Assembly (NCBI GenBank): GCA_003024785.1
Contig: PUQB01000092.1
Span: 305,001 to 369,000, forward strand
Direction: 5' to 3'
From: Selaginella tamariscina
Taxonomy: Eukaryota; Streptophyta; Lycopodiopsida; Selaginellales; Selaginellaceae
Length of the DNA: 64,000 nt
The position numbers were made by a program, and so were the translations under genes. Of the stretch, positions 10,333-21,758 are shown piece after piece. The notes under the pieces were generated by a model. That model was not told the origin of the DNA, searched no databases, and worked only from the letters and a program-made list of their open reading frames with translations. Positions within the stretch are counted from its first letter, which is position 1. Each line of letters opens with the position of its first letter.

Positions 10333-12291
10333 GCACATTCAAGACACACAGACTTAAGAGTATACATATGTGGTATTTACTATGCTCTCTCACACACACA
10401 CGCACACACGCTTAAGAGTAATACATATATGTGTAATATTTGTATGTAAATGCAGCTAAAATGGACATGGAACCGGATGTGAGCACGTTTTCAGCCTTGG
10501 TGAATGCATGTAATAGCGACTCGGAAGTAAAACAACTCCACGCCTTAATTCTGTGTGCCAACTTGGGGTCTAACTTAGTCATTGGTACGGCACTCATAGA
10601 CACGTACGGCAAATGCGGTAGCCTGACGGGCTCAAGACGTGTTTTCGACGGTATGCCGAGCATGAACGTGATAACATGGAACGTCATGATAGCCACGTAT
10701 GTCCGTCACGGATGCAACCGTGAAGCTCTGGATATATACAAGAAAATGGTCTGGGAATGCATCAAGCCGAACAAAGTCACTTACACGACGTTGATCGGTG
10801 CGTGCTGCGTTCCTGAGCTTCTTAACTCTCTCCACGCCCGTGTTGTTCAAGAGAGTCTTGATGAACCAGGGTGAGTTTGTAGAGTTTACCTGAGAGTTTC
10901 TAACAGTTCTCCACTGCAGATAGAGACCCTGGTGAATATGTACGGGAAGTGCGGGATTCTGGATACTGCAAAGGCGATCTTTGACAGGATGGGAAGGAGA
11001 AGCACTGTTTGCTGGACGACAATGATGACGGGATACGTGGAACAAGGGAGAGCCAACGAGGCTTTTGAGCTTTACCACAGGATGGAGCTTGAGGGAGTGA
11101 AGCTGGATGAAGTCACATACGTAAGCGTGCTGGAGGTCTGCTCGTTGCGGGGAGTTTTACCGGATGGTCGAGCAGTACACTTTCGTGTTTTATCCGAGGG
11201 GTTTACTCCAGAGGGTGTTCTGGGTAATGCAGTGATTAAGATGTATATCAAGTGTGGGAGCTTGGATGATGCAAGAGGTGTGTTTATGGGGATGAAGCAG
11301 AAGAATGTGTGCTCATGGAATGCCATCATTGGAGGATGTAACGAGTACGGTAGCCACGAAGAAGCTCTTGTGTTTTACTATAAATGGACGTGGAGCACGA
11401 CGAGGTCACGTTTCTGAACGCTCTCGGTGCGTGTAGAGAGCTCGGCCAGGGACGTACGGTGCATGAACATGCAGTGCGGGAGGATATCCAGTGTCTCTGT
11501 TATGAACTCGCTGATCGACATGTACGGTCGGTGCGGGAGCGTCGGGGAGGCCAGGAGGTCTTTGATGGGGCTGAGAGGGATATCATATCGTGGAACACGA
11601 TGATACGTGTATGTACACCAAGGGTTGTTCTGTGAAGCTCTCGAGCTGTACGGAGAGATGGATGTAGAGGGGAACAAGTCGACTTTCGTTACTGTTCTCG
11701 GGGCGTGCTCGTCTGTGGAGGATGCAGAGAGAATGCATACTTTGATCGAGAAGAGTGGGTTGACGACGGCTCTGGGAAGCAAGCTCGTCGGAGTGTACGG
11801 GAGGTGCGGAGAGATTGACAAGGCAGTTTCGTTGTTTAAGGAGCTTCGAGTTCGCGGGAGCTCTGCTTACACGGCGTTGATCACTACCCTTTCCTTGCAT
11901 GGAGATGCAAATGAGGCGTTTGGGATGCTGCACCAGCAGGAGATTGAAGGTGTTCGAGGTGAGGAGGGAGTGTTCCTCGCACATCTGCCTGTAGTCCGGA
12001 ATGCTTGAGACGGGGATTGCTTGTTTTGCTACGATGGTGTCCGAGTACGGTTTCAGCCCCAGAGAGGAGCATTACAGTTGCCTTGTTGATCTGCTGGGGA
12101 GAGCCGGCTGGCTGGAGAGCGCTGAGCAGGTTATAGAGAAGTGCAGCTCGAGTTATGTTGCATGGGTAGCTCTGCTCTCGGCTTGCCGGACACAGCAGGA
12201 TTCCGTGACTGCTGCTAGAGTTTCTGAGAGAGTTTTGGTGGCTGATCACAAGTCTGTGCCATACATACTTCTAGCTACGTGTTCTCTCTAA
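8815..12291 (+). CDS. PLS-type pentatricopeptide repeat protein (broken frame)
   Basis: PPR proteins bind organellar RNA, one motif per base, in editing, splicing or stability. The reading frame holds many PPR motifs: NYASLLKQCG, KNVFSWTIMIAANAHNG, ALIDMYGKCG, NTVTWNAMISAYTKN, PDVSTFSALVNAC, NVITWNVMIATYVRHG, LVNMYGKCG, VCWTTMMTGYVEQG, NVCSWNAIIGG. It ends with an E1-like segment (HYSCLVDLLGRAGWLESAE..VAWVALLSACR) and stops at PYILLATCSL, where family members usually continue into E2 and often DYW. Introns lie at about 9171-9229, at 9349-9399 (a GC-AG intron) and across the large minisatellite. Further frame breaks occur near 9120, 11390, 11500, 11610 and 11990. The start is uncertain; 8815 is the first ATG in the frame of the first motif. 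The 3' end faces the next gene with about 50 bp between stops. Confidence 0.8.
9688..10432. repeat. Intronic minisatellite, about 10 units of 60-75 bp
   Basis: Each unit runs CTTAAGAGTATACATATGTG, then a GGTATTTACTATGTAC block, then (CT)n, then (CA)n. CTTAAG marks unit starts near 9761, 9831, 9979, 10043, 10107, 10171, 10242, 10351 and 10410. Units differ mainly in microsatellite length. Each unit contains GGTATTTACTATG, the sequence at the apparent splice donor of this intron, so the donor-like site has been duplicated with the unit. Long open frames across it arise from stop-free CT/CA repeats and are not genes. Confidence 0.9.
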
Positions 12292-12343
12292 TAACATAAC
12301 ATTAAGAACTTAATCTTTGAATCAATCACTAAACATAAAAAAC

Positions 12344-13610
12344 TTAGACTCTGAAACTCTCTAAGACAGAGCAAGGACTCTCCATGATCCTAGCTTTACC
12401 ATTACCACCGAGAGAAACCCACCAGACCTTGAGAAACCCATCTAATCCGCCACTGTACACGATACACCCGTCCATGACATCCAGACTCACCATCACACTC
12501 TTCACCGGACACCGGCTATGAAACTCGTTCAACACACAAATGCAAGAGTGTGCACCATCCTCCCTCCTCCAGACCCGAATGGTTCGATCCGCCGATCCAG
12601 TGCACACCACATCCTCAGCAGTTGAAACACACAGCACGGACATGGAATGCCCAGTGAGAGCCGGAAACTCCTCAGTCATCACCTTGTATTCGCCGTCGGA
12701 CTCCAGCTCGAGCTCATCTTCAACACTGAACACCATCCAGACACGGACACGTCCGTCTCCGCATCCGACATACACCCAGTTCCCACTCAGTCCGATGCAG
12801 TTGACAGGGCTACCGGCATTCAAGGAGCCAGACACCCCAGATTGTTAAACTCTCTCCTCCAGATCTTCACTGTGGAATCCGCCGAACAAGAGAACACGAA
12901 CCCATTGGAGACAGCAACGGCATTAATGGCATCAGTATGCGCATCGACAGATTGAATGCATCGGAAGTCCCTCAGCCGCCATGCTTTAAGCGTCCGATCC
13001 CATGAACCCGAGTAGAGAATATCAACCCGATCGTCGACAGCAAGACAGGAGACAGTATCAAAGTGCTGGTTCCAGTGACACCTCTTGTGTCTCCGGACCT
13101 GTCGGTTCCTCTGGAGAACAGCCGAGGCGACATAGTCCCGGACGCCAGGAAGAGTGGCAGAGAGACGGTGGGAAGGCGCCTTCCATGCTCGGACTTTAGT
13201 ATCCTGGTGGGCACTGAAAATGTCTGTCCCTCGAACTACTATGGACTTCACAGAACCGTTACTGTTGGTTCCGAAACGGTCTGTCTCCTTGAGATCGGCA
13301 AGACGGAATGCATATATGAGGCCATCTTCAGAGCCTGTGTAGAGCCTGTCCTCAAAGCCGCCAGGGTGCAAATCCCAGCAGTCTGAACACGAAACGACAG
13401 CAGGCACCTCGAGTCATTCCCAGTTGATGAGATGCTTAAGCTCGGCCTCGAACTGGAGTTCCCACTGCTGCTGTGAATGAAGAGATCCTCATTGCCAGAG
13501 TCCGAAGTCGTGTCCGAGACTGTGTCCGTGAAGATCGAGCTGCCCATGTCTGTATTTTTCACAGAGAAGCAGCTGAAACTCTTCTTCTTCATCATTCCTT
13601 CGTCACCCAT
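12344..13610 (-). CDS. JINGUBANG-like WD40 repeat protein, intronless
   Basis: JINGUBANG is a plant seven-bladed WD40 protein that restrains pollen germination in Arabidopsis; related members have other roles. The start is MGDEGMMKKKSFSCF, followed by a Ser-rich N-terminus of about 75 residues. WD blades then follow: DRLYTGSEDGLIYAF, TDIFSAHQDTKVRAW, DILYSGSWDRTLKAW, GFVFSCSADSTVKIWR, NWVYVGCGDGRVRVW, DVVCTGSADRTIRVWR and CIVYSGGLDGFLKVWW. The family signature LPGVRDYV and the basic RRHKR stretch lie between blades 2 and 3. Two frame breaks (near 12830 and 13390) split the frame into three overlapping segments; both leave conserved sequence on each side. The family is normally intronless, as here. 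Confidence 0.88.
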
Positions 13611-13936
13611 CTTAGAAAACGGTCAGCTCACAACACCGGCGTGATTACCCGTACTCGACACGGACCGATCAACAAGAAATGAACCGACTCACTAACTAAC
13701 CGGAAAGCTCTGTTCAGTATACAACACCACATACAGAGAGTGTGAGCTCCAGGACGACCTTAAAAACGTGATTCGTCTGTTCCGGACGGGATCTTTCGTG
13801 GCAAAGAATCCATAGGTTTCCCCACTGGAGACGGAAACTGACTCAATCTACAAGACCTCGGACGAACACACAGCATACAGCACATTCACAGTGGGGCCAT
13901 AAACCCTAAACCGGAGGCAAACCTAGATCCCACCGC

Positions 13937-13955
13937 GACACGTGTCTCCCACGTG
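13937..13955. promoter_or_regulatory. Paired G-box/ABRE motifs upstream of the JINGUBANG-like gene
   Basis: GACACGTGTC at 13937-13946 is followed by CCCACGTGGC, so two CACGTG cores (13939, 13950) are 11 bp apart, one helical turn. A second exact GACACGTGTC is at 14326-14335. CACGTG cores bind bZIP and bHLH factors, including ABA-response factors. They lie about 330-720 bp upstream of the ATG at 13610. Function is inferred. Confidence 0.55.
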
Positions 13956-13987
13956 GCGAGGGAGCCGTTGGGCGAGGGTATATGCGT

Positions 13988-14027
13988 GGGTTTAGGGTTA
14001 ATTAATGAGATTCCCGCGGGCGCCAAA
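13988..14027. promoter_or_regulatory. Telo-box next to E2F-like sites
   Basis: GGGTTTAGGGTTAATT (13988-14003) contains the plant telo-box. TTCCCGCGGG (14011-14020) and GGCGCCAAA (14019-14027; TTTGGCGCC on the other strand) resemble E2F sites. AAACCCTAAACC near 13900 is a further telo-box. This is the local GC-rich island upstream of the WD40 gene; no other start is evident nearby. Confidence 0.45.
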
Positions 14028-14029
14028 GG

Positions 14030-14878
14030 TGCTTTCGAAAAAAGCGTGCGGACTGGTGACTTGCCTAAAACGCATGGCATATGCCGTTTTCAAATTTCGA
14101 AGTTGCACAATTTTCGTGTGCACGCGTCATCATTGTATACGGTACTAATTAGGGTTAAGATTACTAACCCTCAGGTGGTATCTGGATTATACCAACACAC
14201 ACACATATGTGTGTGTGCGTGTGTGTGGGACTTAATTTGTTTTCTTCGAGATATTTTATAATACAAACAACAATATTTTTTGTGATTGGTCCCATAAGAA
14301 GAAAGGTTTAAAGTGATTGACTATTGACACGTGTCTATAGATTTTTTAATTAATTATAAATGTGGGTTTCATACCTGGCTTGGGTGTATTTGCTAGACTT
14401 GACATGTTTTAGAAGTTTTCGAATACATATCAGATTTTCCTGATGTTATTAAAGTTTAATTTGTTAATTATTATTATGTTGGTCCCATTTTAACTATGTG
14501 TAGTTTATACGTCATTTCTATGTGTGTGTATTAATATATATATAATAATATCTATATATTTTATTTTAATATATGCAAATATCTCACACAAAAAACAAGG
14601 ACGCGAATATGCTTAAAAAAAGGGTCAACGGCTACCTGGATTCCAAAATATTCCCTCGGAGAACAACATGTGTTTGAAATCTAAACTTAAATTTAATATT
14701 AAAAATTATTAATAATTAAATGACCCTGACTTTTTTGACTCGTATGGACTCCTGTTGAACACGCGGTGTGTGTGTGTGTATGCGTACACTATATGTATGT
14801 AGCCCTATACACGTAGTAACCATAATACATTCATACTAATATAACACAACACACGCACAGCACATGTGCATACCTCTA
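14030..14878. other. Intergenic region between two minus-strand genes
   Basis: Apart from the GACACGTGTC at 14326, the short palindrome GGCATATGCC near 14077 and short GT and TA runs, I see no feature. It should contain the 3' end of the DUF1499 gene and distal promoter of the WD40 gene. Confidence 0.5.
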
Positions 14879-16206
14879 CTAGTCTTCAATATAGTCGGAT
14901 CTGTGGGAACCTTGGAATCCAGGAGGCGTCCAACCGAGCTCAGATTCTAGAGAACTTATTCTTCTGTTGCCTTCCAAAGTCTGTCAAAGGAGTGGTGAGA
15001 GGGTAAATGTACTTTACATTCTTGGCCATTGATCTGTATGTCACAGTGTCTCCCTTCACAAGGAACTCCACTAAGTCGCGTCCAAGGAAACCATCCACTT
15101 CTGCTAGTAAGTAATCCCCACCTGCATTCATATACACACACGCACGTACTTATATACACAAATTAGTTTTCATATATCAACTTGGTATAATGATATAGGT
15201 ATGTCTTTTAAGTTGTGTCTTTAATAGAATAGTTTGTTTAACCTGTTAAGTATAAACTGAGTAGTATTCTACAATACATACGAAGATATGGCCTCATTTA
15301 CGCACGCAAAGAGTTGCGTTGTTGAGTAAGTTCTATATATATTGCCTATGTATATACATATGTAAGTATGAAAGAACTACAGCAAGTTTTAACCTTCCAA
15401 ATCGTATTCGATACTTACACTATATGATGCATAAGGATACACACACACACACACACACTGAAGTTTAAGTATGAAGGGTAGTAATCTCTATAATGATTTC
15501 ATGAATTGCACAATATGAAAAACTATACTCTCTCTCTCTCTCTACACACAACACACACAAACTTCCATTGTCTAAATGCTTCTTTTCTAAAACGGTCGGG
15601 TTCTTCTCAGTGGACTTAATCGCTTTTTCAATTCTCTGAGAAGTGAAACTAGAGTTCATGTAAGAAAACACAAGAATATATATATATATATATATATGTT
15701 GTGTGTGTGTGTGTGTGAGTGTGTGTACATTATTTATAACTACTATATAATTATATATATATCAATGTATATATACAGGCAGATCATATACCTCAATTGG
15801 CTTGACATCTTTGTTGGGTATGACCCAAGGAAGAGCAGAAGCAACACCGTACTTCGTAGAAGTAGAGACACAATTGGATTTATATCCAATGGACAGGGCC
15901 GGATTTTCCTTCAAAAATAAAAAAAAATTTAAAAACCAACAAATAAAAAATGCAGGTCGAAATACTGACCCATCAAGCAATCCGACCTCCATAGGCTCTT
16001 GCCCTTTTAAAAAGGGCGTCGATTCAGTAGCTGCCCACGAAGAAAAGGATGAGACAGCACTATTGATGCTGCCATAGCCACGGCTGCCAGATTCTTCTGC
16101 ATTTTGGACCGCCATGTACAGAATCTACAGGAATTATCCCATTCTTCGAATTCTCCACATGAATCCTACGCACAGGTACAGTAGACGTTGCTACCACCGT
16201 CGCCAT
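14879..16206 (-). CDS. DUF1499-family protein, probably plastid-targeted
   Basis: The start MATVVATSTVPVRRIHVENS looks like a chloroplast transit peptide, followed by a hydrophobic NLAAVAMAASIVLSHPF stretch typical of lumen-targeted or membrane-bound plastid proteins. The DUF1499 hallmark NCVSTSTK follows. After introns come an exon with SQRIEKAIKSTEKNP (about 15570-15640) and a last exon with GGDYLLAEVDG, DLVEFLVKGDTVTYRSMAK and a C-terminus ELGWTPPGFQG ending at 14879. DUF1499 proteins are widespread in plants and bacteria; their biochemical role is not established. Frame breaks near 16100, 15990 and 14965 need one-base corrections. The gene diverges from the release-factor gene with about 120 bp between starts. 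Confidence 0.75.
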
Positions 16207-16326
16207 AGCTTATCCACCCTTAATCACTTAATTGCCCTTAATTCAAATTGGTTTCTAGGGTACTCGTGACCGTTAGATGAGTTGAATGAACGGCATCCGG
16301 TATACTTGGAAGAACCAGGTTCTTCA
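16207..16326. promoter_or_regulatory. Short bidirectional promoter between two plastid-protein genes
   Basis: Only about 120 bp separates the predicted ATG of the DUF1499 gene (minus) from that of the release-factor gene (plus). GATAAG (an I-box core, minus strand) lies directly before the DUF1499 ATG. No TATA box is obvious. A shared promoter is inferred from spacing. Confidence 0.5.
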
Positions 16327-17772
16327 ATGGACGCATTGCAGGGGAGTGCGATGCTATAGCGCCTGGTCCTGTTCATCAACGGTGCAATCCGCCAGTTCTG
16401 TAGCGGGATTCTGTCGGCGTGTTTTCCTGGTACGAAATTTCGGTTAAATTTCGATCAGAAAAAATGGGAGCTCGAGTACGTGCAACTACAGATAACACTC
16501 CCACGAAAGAGCTAGGTATCGTAGCGGTTGTATGTTATGATGTATGTATTGAATATTTTTGTGTGTGTGTGTATTTATATTATACATTTATTTATTTATT
16601 TAATTATTTGCAGAGTTTTATGGGTTGAGAAAGGATGTGGAGAATGTGGCAGCTCGTGTTAAACAGTTGCTCGATTCTGCGATATAAATGCCCAACAAGC
16701 AGCTATGTCTGACCTTGAAAACCAAGCAATGATGATCCGGGTTCTGGGACGATCGTCCAAAAGCACAGAAAATCCTCTCCGACCTCAATGAAATCAAGGA
16801 TAATATCAATCTGCTCAAATCTTTTCAGTCCAAGGTATGTTGTGTGTGTGTGAGAGAGAGAGAGAGAGAGTCTGGAAAGGTTAGATACTTCTAATTAACA
16901 GTATGTACCATGCGAGTACTTTAATATTTAGACTAGAGTACTAACTTATCTACTACTGTTCTCTACAATAACACACACACAGATATATATGTATATATGT
17001 GTGTGTGTGTGGCTATATATTTGCGAATATTCACCAGGTTGAGGATGCCCAGTGCATTGTGAACTGTTAGAAGAGATGGACTCTCCAGATGCTGCTTTGC
17101 AACAGGAGGGTTCAGAAACTGTCTCGTGCTTAATGCTTCGCTGGACAAGTTCCAACTCAACAAGCTCCTCTCTGGAACTTATGACAAAGAAGTGTGCGTG
17201 TAATAATCGCTGCTGGAGCTGGTGGAACTGATGCTCAGGTACACACACACGTACACATGTTTGCATGTGTAGATGCTATATAAAGAGAGAGAATGATAAA
17301 TAGATAGCTTGAACAAGTTATATTTACGTATTTATCTATGAGAACTCTCTCTCACTCTTATTATCTTATACTCTGTGTCGTCAGCACAGGATTGGGCTGA
17401 AATGCTGTTACGAATGTACATGAGGTGGCGGCCAGGTCAGGATTTAAAGCTAAAGTGGTGGAAAGTTCTCCTGGGGAAGAAGCTGGGATCAAATCTGCCA
17501 CTCTCGAAATTGAAGGCAGGTATGTATATACTCCATCAACTCTGTATAGATATGTATACACACACAGCATACTTTATAATCATCTGTATATACGTACAAG
17601 TATATATGTCTTTTTTCCTTACCAGGTATGCATATGGCTACATTTCTGGAGAGAAGGGCACGCACAGGCTCGTGAGACAGTCACCTTTTAATTCTAAAGG
17701 CCTACGGCAGGTAAAGCATGTATATAAATATACTTTTTATATGATGTATATTATATACTACATATCTTTATA

Positions 17773-17810
<38 letters not shown>

Positions 17811-18019
17811 TTTATACTGAATTACACAGACAAGTTTTGCGGGGGTGGAAGTTATGCCATTGCTAGAAGAAAGCGAAATAGAAGTAGATATTCCTGAGCA
17901 GACTTGGATATTAGCACTATGAGAGCGGGTGGTAAAGGTGGTCAGAATGTGAACAAAGTCGAGACTGCTGTACGAGTTACTCACATTCCCACTGGCATAG
18001 CTGTTCGGTGTGCAGGTGT

Positions 18020-18070
<51 letters not shown>

Positions 18071-18395
18071 ATCAAGTTTATGTTCTGCAGAGGAGAGAAG
18101 CCAGCTACAAACAAGATAAAAGCAATAGCCTTGTTGAAGTCGAAGCTACTTGTGATTCTGGAGGAGCAACGGGCGGCTGAGATTAAAGAGATAAGAGGGG
18201 ATCGTCAAGGCGGAATGGGGTCAGCAGATACGGAACTACGTATTCCATCCGTATAAGTTGGTTAAAGATCTACGGACGAGCTACGAGACCTCTGATATCT
18301 CAGATGTTATGGACGGTGGATTGGATCCTTTTATGACTGCATATCTCATGGCTAAACAGTCCGGTTCGAGACCAGTAACCACTGTTCCCGTTTAA
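16327..18395 (+). CDS. Plastid peptide chain release factor 2, PrfB1/HCF109-like
   Basis: Class I release factor that ends translation at UGA and UAA in plastids; HCF109 in Arabidopsis also stabilises UGA-containing plastid mRNAs. Recognised parts in order: a Ser-rich transit peptide ([18 protein letters not shown], broken by one indel near 16356), exon [14 protein letters not shown], coiled domain [16 protein letters not shown], core [39 protein letters not shown], codon-recognition tripeptide SPF in [15 protein letters not shown], catalytic [14 protein letters not shown] (GGQ near 17930-17965), and the C-terminal [23 protein letters not shown] is the RF2 (UGA/UAA) tripeptide. The gene has about nine exons. 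Several single-base indels break exons (near 16680, 16730, 17065, 17420, 17900, 18215). Introns carry (GT)n, (GA)n and (TA)n. Confidence 0.88.
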
Positions 18396-18554
18396 ACTTA
18401 ATCTTGCATTGTGAATATGTTTTAATGCAAATACGAACTGTATTTAAAACATTTTTAAATCTATTGTTGTGTTGTATACTTTTAAAAAATATATATTAAT
18501 TTATGCCAATAAACACAATTTTTGTAAACTATATATTATTAATTATTGGCTCAT

Positions 18555-18610
<56 letters not shown>

Positions 18611-18720
18611 TATAGATATATAGTGATAGCTCGGCGATACAGCAAATTTCACAATGTAAGATTAACAACACAAAGCATTGTGTTTTACATAATAAAATAT
18701 ATAATTTAAAATACAATAAA
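18396..18720. other. 3' flank with (TA)n(GA)n microsatellite
   Basis: Follows the release-factor stop. It contains TA repeat then GA repeat at 18556-18621 and is otherwise AT-rich with no gene. Confidence 0.7.
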
Positions 18721-19490
18721 CAAAATATGTAACATCATTATTTATCTTTTAACTATATTTTTAATTCATCTCTTGCAAATAAATTTAATTTAGTTTTCAT
18801 AATTAGTTTTAAATCAGTATTAATATTATCTTTTTAAATATAAGTGAGTAGATTATTAATTTAGAATTAAATTTAGTGCTTAAATTAATTAAATTAAAAC
18901 TAGCAATGTACGGTGATTTTATGTCTTCAAAAAATCAGAGTAAATATGGATAAACAAATGTAATAAGATAATCAGAATTCAATTACTAAAATGAATATTA
19001 TTATAGGTTTGTATAAATCTTTTACAAAGAATTTTAATTATTTTTAAAAGATACACATAATATATTTAGAATTTATTACATTTAAAACAAATTGTAAAAT
19101 GAAGATTCTTATAAGATTTATTAAAATTATTAATTAATAATTTTATATATTTGTATTGCAATTAAAAAAGAATTCAGTGAAAGATAATGATTAAGATGTA
19201 AATTTCGACAATTTAATTATATGTAAGAGTATTATTCTTCTCCCATTCACCGTAGAGAAAGACAAAGCGGTCAAGTGATCTCTTCTGCTTTTAAATTAAA
19301 AAACACGGGCCAATTGGTGTTAACAAGGTGACATGAGATTAATTGACTTGTGTACACTATAGGCTATACTTGAAAATATTATAATATTAGTGTATTTTGA
19401 GTATTGAATTAATAAAATAATCATATATTATTGCAAATGAAGCTATTGTATCATATTAATATAATAATATTTAATTATATATCAAAACAA
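18720..19490. repeat. Copy of the AT-rich dispersed repeat family
   Basis: Best-aligned partner of 235-945, with shared blocks in the same order including AAACAAATGTAATAAG, TTTGTATAAATCTTT, AAGATTCTTATAAG, AAAGATAATGATTAAGAT and ATAATCATATATTATTGCAAATG. No coding content. Confidence 0.6.
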
Positions 19491-20469
19491 TATAAGATAT
19501 TAAGCTAGTGTAAACGAGACTGTCAACGGTTATAAAGAGTTTTTATATTCATCCTTTAACTGTTATATAGTGTTTGATCTCCACCATCAATTTCAAAGTC
19601 AAATTGAATATTTTGAAGGACTTCAACAGGAGTTTTGTGGCAAATAAATTGTTAAAACAATTACGATCGATATAATGTGATATATAATTACCAGGAACGG
19701 TGGTAATAAACCCTATTGGTAATATTGAATATTATGTTAATTTACTTTTATATATCTAAGATTGTTATGCTACCTTAAAATGTAATATTGTAATATACAA
19801 TATTAATAGTCAGTTTTATTTAAAGAGAAGATTGTATTATACAAATTGCTGAGTATTTATATTTGGCTTCTTCAAACTTTAAAAATTAATAACTTACGAT
19901 CTAACCGGTAAAACTAGAAAAAGAATTATGGATTAGTTTGACTTGAGTTTTAAAAAATTATAAAACCAAACATAAATGTTTTTTATTATTTTATGTTTAA
20001 CCTATATTCGATGGTTCAGCTTCATTAACTTCATATTTCAATACATTACTTTCTAATAAACTTGTATGGCAATGCTACGTATATATCCTCATCGAGAATG
20101 TTAATGGTAAAACACTAAAATATTATTTTTTAATTTTTGATTTTTGATTTAAAAATTTCCATGTACATTTTTACTTATTAACATGTTATTTATATTATTA
20201 TTTTTTCAAGGCCAACCTGATTTTCTTTTTGGAGGAACCATATCTTAAAAACCTAACGTCCATGTGCAAAACGACGCAACATTTTGAAACCCTAATTTTA
20301 TTTTTTATTTTTAAAAATTTAATTTAATTTAGGTTAGGGTTTGGTTGACCTAATAATTATTTATTTTTTCACCAGATTTAGTGATTATTTAAGTTAAATT
20401 TCAAAGTTTTTACTTGAATGGTCAACGTGTGATTACTAAGTAGCTATTTAATATCAAAATTTGAGATGA
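19491..20469. other. AT-rich intergenic DNA
   Basis: No open frame with recognisable family features and no terminal repeats. A CCCTAATTTTA../TTAGGTTAGGGTTTGG stretch near 20290-20345 has isolated telomere-like hexamers only. Confidence 0.5.
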
Positions 20470-20895
20470 ATAATGTTAAGTCTTCCAAGATGACTTTGAC
20501 TTAATACCTAAATAGGCACAAGATTTAGAGTCTTACCTTAAATCTTTTAGAGTGATTATTTTTTAAATCCTAGAAAATAATTTAAGTAGACTTTAAGATT
20601 ATACCTTAGGATACATAGACAAACTCATGTCCTAATTGGTGATTTTCCAAGGGGTAAGTGACAATGCCTTAGCTATGTCACGAGAGTATGTATAAGACAA
20701 GTTTCCTTGGTGATTTGTTCGGAGTACAATCCACAAGGTAACTTGAATCACAACTAACCCTTAACGGTTTGAGTGGCTAAGTCATTCCTTAAACTAAAGT
20801 TAATATTAATGAAGAAATGAGTGTGCACCATAAATGAATACAAATATTCTGCTAAGTAAACTCTCTAAGGCTAAGTTTGGATAATTTTAACATTT
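20470..20895. repeat. C-to-T-decayed relic of the repeat at 54.6-55.0 kb
   Basis: 20480-20630 aligns in direct orientation with 54613-54800 (TAAGTCTTCCAAGATGAC versus TAAGTCTTCTAAGATGAC). The middle, about 20640-20715, matches the reverse complement of 54803-54870 (GGGGTAAGTGACAATGCC). 20735-20895 is direct again, ending TAAGTTTGGATAA in both. Most differences replace C with T or G with A, as expected from deamination of methylated cytosine. It is non-coding in this state. Confidence 0.75.
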
Positions 20896-21717
20896 TTGAA
20901 TATTTAATTATCCTTGGTACATTGTGGTTTCAACTGGTGCAAGTGATTTTTAATTGCTGAATAAAGTAAAAATTTCCAACTCTTCAAACACAATTTAAGA
21001 GTCATTATGAGTTTGCACGATTTCATTAGATTTGTTAAACAAATTCATCCAAGAGGGTAAATGGGATTTTTTTTTATCAATTTTGATCGTGGTCATCAAA
21101 GACTAATTTTAAACATTTTGAAAATATAAAATTAAGTCGGTATAAACTTCTTTTGAAATCTTAAACTTGATCATTTAAATTTCAATTCAATTTTATAATA
21201 TATAATTAATCTTATTTAAAATTTTAATTATATTAATAGTTCTATTTAAGAATATAATATCATCAATAGGAATTGGTTGTCTTTTTTGTTGAACATTTTT
21301 ATGCTGTAAATAAGTGGCATATACTGTTAAATCGTTACACCTTTTTTATGAACATGTCATAAGGAAAATGGTATCTTTTGTATGACCTATCAAAGACAAA
21401 TTGGAACCAAGACGTGTCAATAATCTATAGATTCATTAGTTGGTCAACCTTGACCAATGAATGATTAATTTCCAAGTTAGTTAATGTCATAATGATCAAA
21501 ATTAAAATCATCATGAACTTAAAAAAAGTCACACTTATGTCAAATTAAAAACTAAACTTTAATTCATATTAACTTTTATTTACACTAATATGTCACATTA
21601 AAACAACTTAATATATTAAATATATTAAAGTCTTGTATATAACTTTGGTCCTTTGCTTTGAAATTTAATAACTTCTAGAAACTTGTAAGTTATTATTCAA
21701 GTCCTTGAGGCCTTTTC

Positions 21718-21758
<41 letters not shown>

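Noticed and set aside
9651-10415. 254-residue open frame of LSLSLS and HTHTHT repeats
   Set aside because: Translation of intronic CT and CA repeats; it shares no features with proteins and lies between PPR exons.
13953-14261. 102-residue plus-strand open frame
   Set aside because: Covers the G-box/telo-box promoter island and ends in a CA/GT repeat; no family features.
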